64,000 nt of DNA, taken from assembly GCF_031457495.1 (NCBI RefSeq), contig NZ_JAVDWM010000001.1:2034001-2098000 (forward strand), in the 5' to 3' direction. Origin of the DNA: Sphingopyxis sp. BE259. Lineage in GTDB: Bacteria > Pseudomonadota > Alphaproteobacteria > Sphingomonadales > Sphingomonadaceae. Positions 44,204-53,286 of the stretch are shown here, piece by piece (the stretch's first letter is position 1; each line of letters begins with the position of its first letter). The notes beneath the pieces are model-generated. The model saw only the letters and a program-made list of their open reading frames with translations. It was not told where the DNA came from and made no database searches. The position numbers were made by a program, and so were the translations under genes.

Positions 44204-45298
44204 ATGACCATCCTTTATGACGAAGGCCAGCAGGCGATCGCGACCGAATCGCGGCGCGTGCTCGAAGCGCGCAGCAGCATCGAGGCTTTGCTGCCGTTGC
44301 TCGAATCGGTCGGCGAATATCACCGCCCCTTCTGGGACACCGCGAAAGAGCAGGGCTGGACCGCGCTCGCGCTCCCCGAAACGCATGGCGGACTGGGACT
44401 TGGCCTTGTCGAACTCGGATTGATCGCGCATCAGGCCGGCCGCAGCGTCAGTGGAGCGCCATTTCTGACATCGGGCTTCGGCGCTGCCAAGGCCATCGAG
44501 CTTTATGGCACCGAGGCGCAGAAGGAGCGCTGGCTGCCGCGGCTGGCCTCGGGCGAAAGCATCGGCGTGATCGCATTTGCCGCTGGCCCCGACGCCTTGC
44601 CCAGTCGGCCCGACGTCACGTTGACCGGCGACCTGCTTGACGGCGTTGCGCGCGGCGTGTCCGGCGGGCTGGCCGCCGACGTGGCAGTCGTCCTAGCCAA
44701 CGGCCCTGGTATGCCGGTCCTGACCTTGGTCGATCTGGCGGACGTCGAGCGGACCCCCGTCGCAGGCTTCGACAACAGCCGCTGCCTCGCCGACCTTGGC
44801 TTTTCATCCACACCGGCCGAGCCGCTTGCGGTGGGCCATGCCGCGCGCGACGCGGCGCTGCATATCCTGGGGTTGCAAGCGGTGGTCACCGCGCACGAGC
44901 AGACCGGCGGCGCCGAGGTGCTGATGGAGATTGCGCGCGACTATGCGCTGACCCGCCGCGCCTTTGGTCAGCCGATCGGCGCCTTTCAGTCGGTGAAGCA
45001 CCGCATCGCCGAACTCTATGGGCTGGTCGAACTCGCCCGCGCGAACTGCATCCACGCCGCGGCGCGCGAGAGCGCCGCCGATTTCATCATTGCCGCCGCC
45101 GCCGCTAGGCTATCGGCGACCGAGGCTTATGACACCGCGGCGCGCGACTGTGTGCAGATCCATGGCGGTATCGGCGTGACGTGGGAAATCGGGCTGCATC
45201 TTCACATGCGCCGCGCGCGCAGCCTCGCGATCGAACAGGGCAGCAGCCTGTTCTGGGAAGATGTTCTCGTCGACCGGCTGGCAGGAGAAGCGGCATGA
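44204..45298 (+). CDS. Acyl-CoA dehydrogenase family protein (small subunit-like)
   Basis: 364 residues. The family's C-terminal helical domain is clear: DYALTRRAFGQPIGAFQSVKHR, then VQIHGGIGVTWEIGLHLHMRRA. The middle beta domain is reduced and lacks the canonical CxTEPxAGSD substrate loop. It pairs with the neighbouring 401-residue gene (overlap 4 bp), like heteromeric dehydrogenases of the FadE/ChsE type, where one subunit is shortened. It may bind FAD only with its partner. ATG 44204 is the first gene of a five-gene operon. Confidence 0.85.
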   Translation: MTILYDEGQQAIATESRRVLEARSSIEALLPLLESVGEYHRPFWDTAKEQGWTALALPETHGGLGLGLVELGLIAHQAGRSVSGAPFLTSGFGAAKAIELYGTEAQKERWLPRLASGESIGVIAFAAGPDALPSRPDVTLTGDLLDGVARGVSGGLAADVAVVLANGPGMPVLTLVDLADVERTPVAGFDNSRCLADLGFSSTPAEPLAVGHAARDAALHILGLQAVVTAHEQTGGAEVLMEIARDYALTRRAFGQPIGAFQSVKHRIAELYGLVELARANCIHAAARESAADFIIAAAAARLSATEAYDTAARDCVQIHGGIGVTWEIGLHLHMRRARSLAIEQGSSLFWEDVLVDRLAGEAA

Positions 45299-46500
45299 GC
45301 GATCTGGAAATCTACCGGTCCAAGGCGGCCGCGTGGCTCGCAACGATGGCGCCGGAATTTGGCCGCGATGCTCGCAAGGGGCTGACCGAAGCCGACGACT
45401 TGGCGCTCGGGCGCCGCTACCAAAAGGCAAAGTTCGATGCAGGCTATGCCGGGATCAACTGGCCGACCGAATATGGCGGTCAGGGGCTGACCCATCTCGA
45501 AAAGGTGACCTTCGACGCCGAGGAAATGAAGTACGGCTTTCCCAATTTCTATTTCGGCATCTCACTCGGGATGCCGGTGCCGGTGCTGATGCAGTTCGGC
45601 AGCGACCGGGAGTTCGTCAAGGAACGCGTGCTCAAGGCGCTGCAGGGCGAAGAGATCTGGTGTCAGCTGTTCTCCGAACCCTCGGGCGGCTCCGACCTCG
45701 CGGGCCTGCGAACCAAGGCCGAGCCCGACGGCAATGGTTGGAAGATCAACGGCCAGAAAGTGTGGACCAGCTGGGCGCATTACAGCGACTATGGCGTCAT
45801 CGTCGTCCGCACCGACCCGACCGTCCCCAAGCACAAAGGCCTGACCTATTTCTGGGTCGACATGAAAGCGCCCGGGGTGACTGTTCGTCCAATCCGGCTT
45901 GCGGGCGGCGACAGCCATGTCAACGAAGTATTTTTCGACGATGTGAAGATCAGCGACGACCACCGCATGTCGCCGGTCGGCGGCGGCTTCGCCGTTGCGA
46001 TCACGACCTTGATGATCGAACGCTATGTCGCGACCGATAGCGCCGGGTTCGGTCCACATCTCGACCTGTTCGTCGATCTGGCAAAAGACATCGCGCTCAA
46101 TGGCAAACTCGCGATCCAGGATGGCCGCATCCGACAGCAGATCGCGCGCAACTATGCGATGCGCTCGGGGCTCGATTCGATCAACGTCCGCGCGCGACTG
46201 ATGATGCAGGCGGGAATGGTCCCCGGCGCCGAAGGATCGCTGAACAAGCTGGTCGCGGTCCGCTCGCGCCAGAAATTGTCCGAACTGGCGATCGACCTGC
46301 AAGGCACCGACGGCTTTGCCTTCGACGAACATGCCTCGCAAAAGGAAGATTGGGCGTCGAGCTGGATCAACGCCCCGACCGGTCGCATCGCGGGGGGATC
46401 GGACGAGACGTTGCTCAACACGATCGCCGAAAAGGTGCTCGGCCTGCCGCAGGACCATCGTCCCGACAAGGGCATCCCGTTCAACCAAATTCCGGCCTGA
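45295..46500 (+). CDS. Acyl-CoA dehydrogenase (large subunit-like)
   Basis: 401 residues with all ACAD parts: N-terminal helices, the substrate loop QLFSEPSGGSDLAGLRTKA, a beta domain ending in the region KINGQKVWTSWAHYSDYG, and the C-terminal helical domain. It oxidises an acyl-CoA at the alpha-beta bond with electron transfer to ETF. ATG 45295 overlaps the upstream dehydrogenase by 4 bp, so the two are probably one complex. The SDR gene follows 12 bp later. Confidence 0.9.
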   Translation: MSDLEIYRSKAAAWLATMAPEFGRDARKGLTEADDLALGRRYQKAKFDAGYAGINWPTEYGGQGLTHLEKVTFDAEEMKYGFPNFYFGISLGMPVPVLMQFGSDREFVKERVLKALQGEEIWCQLFSEPSGGSDLAGLRTKAEPDGNGWKINGQKVWTSWAHYSDYGVIVVRTDPTVPKHKGLTYFWVDMKAPGVTVRPIRLAGGDSHVNEVFFDDVKISDDHRMSPVGGGFAVAITTLMIERYVATDSAGFGPHLDLFVDLAKDIALNGKLAIQDGRIRQQIARNYAMRSGLDSINVRARLMMQAGMVPGAEGSLNKLVAVRSRQKLSELAIDLQGTDGFAFDEHASQKEDWASSWINAPTGRIAGGSDETLLNTIAEKVLGLPQDHRPDKGIPFNQIPA

Positions 46501-46512
46501 GGAGACGCACGC

Positions 46513-47295
46513 ATGAAGTTCGATTCCACGACATCGGCGGTCGTTACCGGCGGCGCCTCGGGCCTTGGCCGCGCCACCACGGAAGCCTTGGCAGCCGCAG
46601 GCGTCAAAGTCGCGATTTTCGATATCAACAACGCTTTGGGTGAAGAGGTGGCGGCATCGATCGGGGGCTTGTTCTGCAATGTCGATATCACCGACGAGCA
46701 ATCGGTTCTGGACGGCTATGCGAAGGCGCGCGCCGCGCATGGCCAGGAACGGATTTGCGTCCATTGCGCGATGACCTCGCGCCGCGGCAAGACGCTTGCC
46801 TATGACAAGGAAAGCCGCGCCTTCCGCCGTACCCCGACCGAGGACTACGCCTATGGCGTCGCGGGCATCTTGACGGCCAGCTATCGGATCGGGTCGATCG
46901 CCGCCGAAGGCATGGCCGCGCTGCCCGAGATGGAGGACGGCGAACGCGGCGCGATCATCTTCACCGCTTCGGTCGCGGCGCAGGACGCGCAGATCGGGCA
47001 GGTCATCTACGGCTCGGCGAAAGCAGGCGTAAACGGCTTGGTACTGCCGATGGCGCGCGACCTGATGGACCTGGGCATCCGGGTCAATGCAATCATGCCC
47101 GGCGTGTTCGGCACGCCGCTGCTCGGCAATATGAACCCGAAGGTGAAGGAAAGCCTCGAAGCCTCGGTCCCCTTCCCCAAGCGGCTGGGCAAGGCAGAGG
47201 AATATGCCAGCCTCGCGATGGAAATGATCCGCAACACCTATTTCAACGGCCAGGCGGTCCGCCTCGACGGCGCGATCCGCATGGCTCCCCGCTAA
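46513..47295 (+). CDS. Short-chain dehydrogenase/reductase
   Basis: A 260-residue Rossmann protein. NAD(P)-binding TGGASGLGRA at residues 12-21, followed by the conserved Asp of the adenine pocket in IFDINNA. The catalytic Ser is in FTASVAAQ and the YxxxK motif in VIYGSAKAG. The usual NNAG motif is replaced by HCAMTS. It likely oxidises a 3-hydroxyacyl-CoA or a related alcohol in the pathway. It lies between dehydrogenase and thiolase genes, as in a beta-oxidation set. Confidence 0.86.
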   Translation: MKFDSTTSAVVTGGASGLGRATTEALAAAGVKVAIFDINNALGEEVAASIGGLFCNVDITDEQSVLDGYAKARAAHGQERICVHCAMTSRRGKTLAYDKESRAFRRTPTEDYAYGVAGILTASYRIGSIAAEGMAALPEMEDGERGAIIFTASVAAQDAQIGQVIYGSAKAGVNGLVLPMARDLMDLGIRVNAIMPGVFGTPLLGNMNPKVKESLEASVPFPKRLGKAEEYASLAMEMIRNTYFNGQAVRLDGAIRMAPR

Positions 47296-47319
47296 CTCCC
47301 CGACCGAAAGGAATATCCC

Positions 47320-48570
47320 ATGGCCGAAGCCTATATCATCGACGCCGTCCGCACCCCGCGCGGGGTCGGCAAGCCCGGCAAGGGCGCGTTGTCGCACCTC
47401 CATCCGCAGCATCTTGCCGCCACCGTGCTGAAAGCGATCAAGGATCGCAACAATCTCGACACCGCGACGGTCGACGACATCATCTGGTCGACGTCGAGCC
47501 AGAACGGCAAGCAGGGCGGTGACCTTGGCCGCATGGCGGCGCTGTCGGCGGGGTATGATACCAAGGCATCGGGCACGACGCTCGACCGCTTCTGCGGCGG
47601 CGGCATCACCTCGGTCAATCTCGCCGCCGCGACCGTGATGAGCGGCATGGAAGATTGCGTCATCGCGGGCGGCACCGAGATGATGAGCTATACCACCGCT
47701 TATGCTGCAGAACAGGCGAATGCCGGGCTGCCGCAGCGCCTGATGGGCTCGGGCCACGAAGCGCTCGACGAACTCCATCCCCAATCGCATCAGGGCGTGT
47801 GCGGCGATGCGATCGCGACGATCGAAGGCATCAGCCGCGAGGCGCTCGACGCGCTGGCGCTGGTCAGCCAGCAACGCGCCGACCGCGCGATCAAGGAAGG
47901 CCGTTTTGAGAAATCAGTCGTCCCGGTGCTCAACCCCGATGGCAGCATTGCGCTCGATCATGAGGAATTCCCGCGCCCCGAAACCACGGCTGAGGGTCTG
48001 GCGTCGCTCAAACCCGCCTTCACCGGCTTGGCCGATTTCGATCTTGGCGGCGGGTTCACGTTCCGCAAACAAATCAATCGCCGCTATCCCGATGTCGAAA
48101 TCCAGAATTTCCATCATGCAGGCAACTCGTCGGGCGTGGTCGACGGCGCTGCCGCAATCCTGCTGGCGTCAAAGGATTATGCCGACAAGCACGGCCTGAA
48201 ACCCCGCGCGCGCGTCGTGGCCTATGCCAATATCGGTGACGACCCGACGCTGATGCTCAACGCCCCGGTCCCCGCGGCCAAAAAGGTGCTCGAAAAGGCC
48301 GGGCTGACCAAGGACGACATCGACGTCTGGGAAATCAACGAAGCCTTTGCCGTCGTCGCCGAAAAGTTCATCCGCGACCTCGATCTCGACCGCGAGAAGG
48401 TGAATATCAATGGCGGCGCGATGGCGCTCGGCCATCCGATCGGCGCGACGGGTTCGATCCTGATCGGCACCGCGCTCGACGAACTCGAACGCTCGGGCGG
48501 TCGCTATGGCCTGGTGACGATGTGCGCCGCAGGTGGCATGGCGCCCGCGATCATCATCGAGCGGCTGTAA
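47320..48570 (+). CDS. Acetyl-CoA acetyltransferase (thiolase)
   Basis: A 416-residue thiolase. The nucleophile Cys is in RFCGGGITSVNLAA. The conserved His is in GGAMALGHPIGATGS, and the C-terminal Cys in MCAAGGMAPAI. The NEAFA motif is present in EINEAFAVV. It cleaves 3-ketoacyl-CoA to acyl-CoA and acetyl- or propionyl-CoA. It follows the SDR in the same operon and is followed 3 bp later by the racemase gene. Confidence 0.92.
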   Translation: MAEAYIIDAVRTPRGVGKPGKGALSHLHPQHLAATVLKAIKDRNNLDTATVDDIIWSTSSQNGKQGGDLGRMAALSAGYDTKASGTTLDRFCGGGITSVNLAAATVMSGMEDCVIAGGTEMMSYTTAYAAEQANAGLPQRLMGSGHEALDELHPQSHQGVCGDAIATIEGISREALDALALVSQQRADRAIKEGRFEKSVVPVLNPDGSIALDHEEFPRPETTAEGLASLKPAFTGLADFDLGGGFTFRKQINRRYPDVEIQNFHHAGNSSGVVDGAAAILLASKDYADKHGLKPRARVVAYANIGDDPTLMLNAPVPAAKKVLEKAGLTKDDIDVWEINEAFAVVAEKFIRDLDLDREKVNINGGAMALGHPIGATGSILIGTALDELERSGGRYGLVTMCAAGGMAPAIIIERL

Positions 48571-48573
48571 GTC

Positions 48574-49704
48574 ATGACGGGACCGCTTCAAGGCATCCGG
48601 ATCATCGAGTTTGCCGGGATCGGTCCCGGTCCCTTTTGCGGCATGATGCTCGCCGACCATGGCGCCGAGGTGATCCGTATCGATCGCCCCGGCGGTTTCA
48701 TGGACCCGCGGGATCCGCTCAGTCGCAACCGGACCTCGATCGCGCTCGATATGAAAAGCCCCGATGCGGTCGAGGTCGTGCGCGACCTGTGCAAAAGCGC
48801 CGACGGGATAATCGAGGGCTATCGCCCCGGCGTGATGGAACGTCTTGGACTTGGCCCCGACGTGCTGCTCGCCGATAATCCCCGGTTGATTTATGGGCGC
48901 ATGACCGGCTGGGGCCAGTTCGGCCCCTATGCCCACGCCGCCGGGCACGACATCAATTATATTTCGCTGTCTGGGGTGCTGCACGGCATCGGTCGCGCGG
49001 GCGAAAAGCCGGTGCCACCGGTCAATTATGTCGGCGATTTCGGCGGCGGCGGCATGATGCTCGCCTTCGGCATGACGAGCGCACTTGTCCACGCGGCCAA
49101 GACCGGCGAGGGTCAGGTGATCGATTGCGCGATGACCGACGGCTCGGCGTTGCTCGCGGGGATGACCTGGGGTTTTAATGCCGCGGGCCGGCTCAAGGAC
49201 GAGGCGGGGGTCAACATGCTCGACGGCGGCGCGCATTTCTATGACAGCTATGTCTGCGCCGATGGCAAGTTCATCTCGATCGGATCGATCGAACCACAAT
49301 TCTATGCATTGCTGCGCGAAAAGACCGGACTGACCGACGATCCTGATTTCGATGCCCAGATGGTCCCGTCGCAATGGGGGCCGCTGAAGGAAAAGCTGAC
49401 CGCGCTGTTCCTGACCAAGACGCGCGACGAATGGTGCGCGATCATGGAGATGACCGACGTCTGTTTCGCACCGATCCTGTCGCTGGCGGAAGCGCCGCAG
49501 CATCCGCACAATGTGGCGCGCGAGACGTTTTTGGAGGTCGGCGGCGTGGTGCAGCCCGCACCGGCGCCGCGTTATTCAGCGACGTCCAACGACACCCCGC
49601 GCGCCGCGCCTGCGGTTGGCACCGATGGCGATGCGGTGCTGGCCGGTCTTGGCTATGATGCGAGCAAGATCGCGGCGCTGCGCGACGGCGGCGCGGTGCG
49701 TTAA
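48574..49704 (+). CDS. Alpha-methylacyl-CoA racemase-like CaiB/BaiF CoA transferase
   Basis: 376 residues, CaiB/BaiF fold. The start IRIIEFAGIGPGPFCGMML and HGAEVIRIDRPGG, and the AGHDINYISLSG segment, match alpha-methylacyl-CoA racemase more than formyl- or carnitine-CoA transferases. The segment GDFGGGGMMLAFG completes the pattern. AMACR interconverts 2-methylacyl-CoA stereoisomers so that branched chains (isoprenoid or steroid side chains) can enter beta-oxidation. It lies last in the operon. Confidence 0.88.
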   Translation: MTGPLQGIRIIEFAGIGPGPFCGMMLADHGAEVIRIDRPGGFMDPRDPLSRNRTSIALDMKSPDAVEVVRDLCKSADGIIEGYRPGVMERLGLGPDVLLADNPRLIYGRMTGWGQFGPYAHAAGHDINYISLSGVLHGIGRAGEKPVPPVNYVGDFGGGGMMLAFGMTSALVHAAKTGEGQVIDCAMTDGSALLAGMTWGFNAAGRLKDEAGVNMLDGGAHFYDSYVCADGKFISIGSIEPQFYALLREKTGLTDDPDFDAQMVPSQWGPLKEKLTALFLTKTRDEWCAIMEMTDVCFAPILSLAEAPQHPHNVARETFLEVGGVVQPAPAPRYSATSNDTPRAAPAVGTDGDAVLAGLGYDASKIAALRDGGAVR

Positions 49705-49711
49705 GCTATCT

Positions 49712-49788
49712 CGTCATTGCGAGCGCAGCGAAGCAATCCAGAGCCTGCGTAAACCGCTCTGGATTGCTTCGCTGCGCTCGCAACGACG
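49712..49788. repeat. REP-like palindromic repeat
   Basis: Two 32-bp arms (49712-49743 and 49757-49788) are complementary at 31 of 32 bases around a 13-base centre, forming a long hairpin. The left arm starts CGTCATTGCGAGCGCAGCGA. A diverged copy with the same left arm lies at 62152-62236. It lies in the intergenic space after the racemase gene and may stabilise or terminate transcripts. Confidence 0.85.
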
Positions 49789-49808
49789 GCCATGTTTGCA
49801 CGGTTCGA

Positions 49809-50504
49809 TCACCGCACCGTGAGCGCTTCCCACAATCCGCGTCCGCGAAGTCCAGCAACCTGCCGCCCCAGCCGCGCCGCCCAATAAGCATCATTCCCCT
49901 GCTCGCCGCGCCAGCGCATCAGCGCGATGGTCACGCGGTTAAGGTCATATTCGCGGGTAAAACCGATCGCCCCATGCACCTGATGTGCGATTGCGGTGAC
50001 GACCCCGACCGCGCGGTTGGCGCGCAGTTTCGCCGCAGCGATTTCGAAACCCGCCGCCGACGGGTCGAGACCCACAGCGTCCAGCCGCGCCGCTAATGCC
50101 CCTGCCGCCGCCTCGACCGCGCGCACTTCGCACGCCATCACCGCCAGCGATTGCTGCACCGCCTGAAATTTGCCGAGCGGTCGCCCGAATTGGTGGCGCG
50201 TGTTCACATGCTCGATCGACAGCACCAGCGCCTGCCCCATCGCGCCCGCCATCAGGCTGACGGTCGCCGCGGGCTGCAACGCATCGCTGGCGATCAATGC
50301 GGCAACCGGCAGATCGGGGATGATCACCCCGGCGATCTGCAACACCGCGTTGACGTCACCCCAGTCGCCGCCAAAACCGCCGTCGGCCTCCGGCACCAAC
50401 AACAATGCAAACCCGGCCTCCTCGACCGGCGCGATCCCCGCCGTCACCGCCTCGGCAAACACCGCGCGGGCGGTGTCGCACAGCATCTCGCGCGCCGCGC
50501 TCAT
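49809..50504 (-). CDS. Truncated acyl-CoA dehydrogenase-like protein (231 residues)
   Basis: 231 residues, versus about 380 in normal dehydrogenases. The C-terminal helical domain is present (NTRHQFGRPLGKFQAVQQSL, QVHGAIGFTREYDLNRVT). The N-terminal part is short and the middle beta domain is missing. It overlaps the adjacent full-length dehydrogenase gene by 4 bp. This matches the small subunit of heteromeric alpha2-beta2 dehydrogenases seen in steroid and sterol side-chain degradation. Alone it is unlikely to be active. Confidence 0.85.
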   Translation of the reverse strand: MSAAREMLCDTARAVFAEAVTAGIAPVEEAGFALLLVPEADGGFGGDWGDVNAVLQIAGVIIPDLPVAALIASDALQPAATVSLMAGAMGQALVLSIEHVNTRHQFGRPLGKFQAVQQSLAVMACEVRAVEAAAGALAARLDAVGLDPSAAGFEIAAAKLRANRAVGVVTAIAHQVHGAIGFTREYDLNRVTIALMRWRGEQGNDAYWAARLGRQVAGLRGRGLWEALTVR

Positions 50505-51640
50505 CGCAGGCCCAATCCGCGCGCGATGATCCCGCGGATCACCTCGCGCGTCCCGCCGCGCAGTGAAAAGCTGGGTGACGCGATCAGTAGCGCGCGCAGC
50601 AACCGGCCAAGGTCGCCCGGATCATCCCACGGACAATCGACGATCGCCTGCACGCGGCGCGGCATCTCCTGCTCGAACGCATTGCCGAGTTCCTTGACCA
50701 CCGACGCCTCGACCATCGGATCCTCGCCTACCGCCAGCTTGGCCGCCGTCGACATCGACAATTGCCGCAGCGTCCACATTTCGGCGGTCAGCTCGCCGAT
50801 CAGCACTGCGACTGCGGGGTCAGGATCGGCGCCCGCGGCATCGATCAGCGTGGCCAGAAGCGCATGGCTCGACAGATAGCGTTCCGGCCCCGATCGTTCG
50901 AGGCCGAGTTCGGCGGTGACCTGTTGCCACCCCTGCCCGCGCGTCCCGACCAGCGCGCCGTGCGGCACGAGCACATCGTCGAAAAACACCTCGTTGAAAT
51001 CATGGTGGCCCGCCATGTCGATGATCGGGCGGATCGTGATGCCTGGGGTGTCGAGATCGATCAGCAGCTGGCTCAATCCCGCATTGCGCTCGCTGCCCTC
51101 CTCGGTGCGAACCAGCGCGAGCATGACGTGCGAGAAGTGCGCGCCGGTGGTCCAGATTTTCTGGCCGCTCACCCGCCAGCCCTCGGCGGTTTCGCGCGCG
51201 GTCGTCCGCACCGCTGCCAGGTCGGACCCCGCTCCCGGCTCGGACAGGCCGATGCAGGCATAAAGCTCGCCCCGGGCGATCCCCGGCAGATAGCGTTCGC
51301 GCTGTTCCTCGCTACCGTAGCGTAAGATCAGCGGCCCTGTCTGGCGATCGGCGATCCAGTGTGCCCCCACCGGCGCCCCCGCCGCCAGCAGTTCCTCGAT
51401 GATGACATAGCGTTCCAGCGGATGACGATCGCCGCCGCCGTAGCGCGTGGGTAACGTCATCCCGATATAACCCGCAGCGCCAAGCGCGCGGCTGAAATCG
51501 GCATCGAAACTGGCCCAGCAATTGGCGCGCGCGACGATGTCGCCCTGCGGCTGATTCACCGCAAGCCATGCCCGCAATTCGGCGCGCAGTGCGCCGATAT
51601 CGCCAGGTGGATCGAAGGGATAGAGCGCAAAGCCTTGCAT
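50501..51640 (-). CDS. Acyl-CoA dehydrogenase
   Basis: A full-length ACAD of 379 residues. The substrate loop IGLSEPGAGSDLAAV and the segment VSGQKIWTTGAHFSHVML are canonical. C-terminal FAD contact FSLRGGTREVIRGIIARGLG. It forms the large partner of the 231-residue gene downstream (4-bp overlap). The unit is divergent from the enoyl-CoA hydratase gene, about 50 bp away. Confidence 0.92.
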   Translation of the reverse strand: MQGFALYPFDPPGDIGALRAELRAWLAVNQPQGDIVARANCWASFDADFSRALGAAGYIGMTLPTRYGGGDRHPLERYVIIEELLAAGAPVGAHWIADRQTGPLILRYGSEEQRERYLPGIARGELYACIGLSEPGAGSDLAAVRTTARETAEGWRVSGQKIWTTGAHFSHVMLALVRTEEGSERNAGLSQLLIDLDTPGITIRPIIDMAGHHDFNEVFFDDVLVPHGALVGTRGQGWQQVTAELGLERSGPERYLSSHALLATLIDAAGADPDPAVAVLIGELTAEMWTLRQLSMSTAAKLAVGEDPMVEASVVKELGNAFEQEMPRRVQAIVDCPWDDPGDLGRLLRALLIASPSFSLRGGTREVIRGIIARGLGLR

Positions 51641-51690
51641 GTCCCGTCAGCCATGCAATAGCCTTTGCCAACAGGAAAGGAATTTTCAGC

Positions 51691-52494
51691 ATGGGCGAGT
51701 TTCTGAGTGTCGAACGGCGGGGCAAGATCGCGATCCTGACGATGATCAAGCCCGAAAGCATGAACGCGATCGGCACCCACGACGATTGCCAGGACATCAT
51801 CGACACCCTCCGCAACCTCGGCGACGACCGGGGGGTCAGCGCGATCATTCTGACCGGCAGCGGCAAGGCGTTTAGCGCCGGCGGGAACCTCAAAGGCATG
51901 CAGGACCGCACCGGCATCGGCGTGCTCGACCAGCCCGATTCGACGCGCAGCAATTATCGCAAGGGGGTGCAGGCGGTGATCCGCGCACTGATGGATTGCG
52001 AAGTGCCGATGATCGCTGCGGTCAACGGCCATGCGATCGGGCTGGGCTGCGATCTCGCCTGCACCTGCGACATCCGTATCGCGGCGGAAAGCGCCAAATT
52101 CGCCTGCAGTTTCATCAAGGTCGGCATCGTCCCCGGCGATGGCGGCGCCTGGCTGCTCCAGAAAGTGCTGGGCTACCCGCGCGCTGCGGAACTGTTCCTG
52201 ACCGGTGACCGTTTTGACGCGGCGCAGGCAAAGGAATATGGTCTGGTTACGGACGTCGTCCCCGACGCGGAACTGCTCGACCGCGCGGTTGCGATTGCCG
52301 AACGGATCGTGTGCAATCCGCCCCGCGCGCTGCGCCTGACCAAAAGGCTGCTGCGCGAGGCGCAGCATAGCCGGATGAGTGACATTTTGGAGCTCAGCGC
52401 CGCCTATCAGGCGATCGTCCACGAGACGGCCGACAACCGGGAGGCGATCAATGCCTTCGTCGAAAAACGTCCCCCGGTGTTTACAGGAGACTGA
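51691..52494 (+). CDS. Enoyl-CoA hydratase/isomerase family protein
   Basis: A 267-residue crotonase. The oxyanion-hole segment GSGKAFSAGGNLKGM and AAVNGHAIGLGCDLAC are clear, with the catalytic Glu position likely in IVPGDGGAW. It hydrates 2-enoyl-CoA or isomerises a double bond. ATG 51691 has AGGAAAGG about 10 bases upstream; the frame extends upstream without a matching ribosome site. It lies 2 bp from the following phosphatase gene. Confidence 0.9.
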   Translation: MGEFLSVERRGKIAILTMIKPESMNAIGTHDDCQDIIDTLRNLGDDRGVSAIILTGSGKAFSAGGNLKGMQDRTGIGVLDQPDSTRSNYRKGVQAVIRALMDCEVPMIAAVNGHAIGLGCDLACTCDIRIAAESAKFACSFIKVGIVPGDGGAWLLQKVLGYPRAAELFLTGDRFDAAQAKEYGLVTDVVPDAELLDRAVAIAERIVCNPPRALRLTKRLLREAQHSRMSDILELSAAYQAIVHETADNREAINAFVEKRPPVFTGD

Positions 52495-52496
52495 CC

Positions 52497-53279
52497 ATGA
52501 TTGCCGAGCGCGTCCTGCCCCTGACGGGCGTCCATAATTTCCGCGATTACGGCGGCTATGCGGTCGAGGGCGGCGGGCGACTGCGCAGCGGGATGCTGTG
52601 GCGATCGGCGCATCATCAGGATGCGAGCAACGACGATCTGGCCGCAATCGACAAGCTGGGGATCGAGACGATCATCGATCTGCGCGGCGACGACGAGCGC
52701 GCCGCCCATCCGTGCAAGCGATCCGAAGGCTTTTCGGCGCGGGTCCTGTTCGCCGACGGCAATACGGCGGGCCTCGCCCCGCATCTGCAGGCAGCCCAAG
52801 GGGCAATCGACAATGAAACTGCGCGGGCGCGGATGATCGATACCTACGCCGGGATGCCATACCGCCCGGTTCTCGTCGCCACATTGCGGCTCTACCTCGC
52901 CGCGCTCGCCGAATATGACGCGCCCAGTCTGGTCCATTGCGTCGCGGGCAAAGACCGCACCGGCTTTGCCGTCGCGGTCGTCCACCGGCTGCTCGGCGTG
53001 CATGAAGATGACCTGATGCACGATTATCTGCTGACCAACAGCGCGGGCAAGATCGAAGAGCGCATTGCCCAAGGCGGCGACTTGATCCGCGCGCGGTATA
53101 ACGCCGACATCCACGATGATGCGATCCGCACCTTGATGTCGGTGAACCCGATCTTCCTTGACGCCGCGCTTGTGACGGTGCGCCGCGACCATGGCGACGT
53201 GGCGACTTATGCCGAGGCGGTGCTGAACTTTACGCCCGAAATGCGCGATGCGATCGTGGATAAGCTGGTGGTGTATTGA
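52497..53279 (+). CDS. Tyrosine phosphatase family protein
   Basis: 260 residues. The P-loop HCVAGKDRTG gives nucleophile Cys148 and Arg154 (C-x5-R). The upstream segments NFRDYGGY and RLRSGMLWRSAHH match the bacterial tyrosine-protein phosphatase/phosphatidylinositol phosphatase group. The start is 2 bp after the hydratase stop (ACC ATG). It may be a bystander in the lipid cluster or act on a phosphorylated lipid. Confidence 0.85.
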   Translation: MIAERVLPLTGVHNFRDYGGYAVEGGGRLRSGMLWRSAHHQDASNDDLAAIDKLGIETIIDLRGDDERAAHPCKRSEGFSARVLFADGNTAGLAPHLQAAQGAIDNETARARMIDTYAGMPYRPVLVATLRLYLAALAEYDAPSLVHCVAGKDRTGFAVAVVHRLLGVHEDDLMHDYLLTNSAGKIEERIAQGGDLIRARYNADIHDDAIRTLMSVNPIFLDAALVTVRRDHGDVATYAEAVLNFTPEMRDAIVDKLVVY

Positions 53280-53286
53280 GCCAACC

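Noticed and set aside
45562..47874. 770-residue minus-strand ORF opposite the acyl-CoA operon
   Set aside because: Contains no family motif and is mirrored by three genes with catalytic motifs (dehydrogenase, SDR, thiolase).
49712..49788. CRISPR-type repeat interpretation of the palindromes
   Set aside because: Only isolated hairpin units occur, with no regular spacers or repeat series, and no cas genes in the window.
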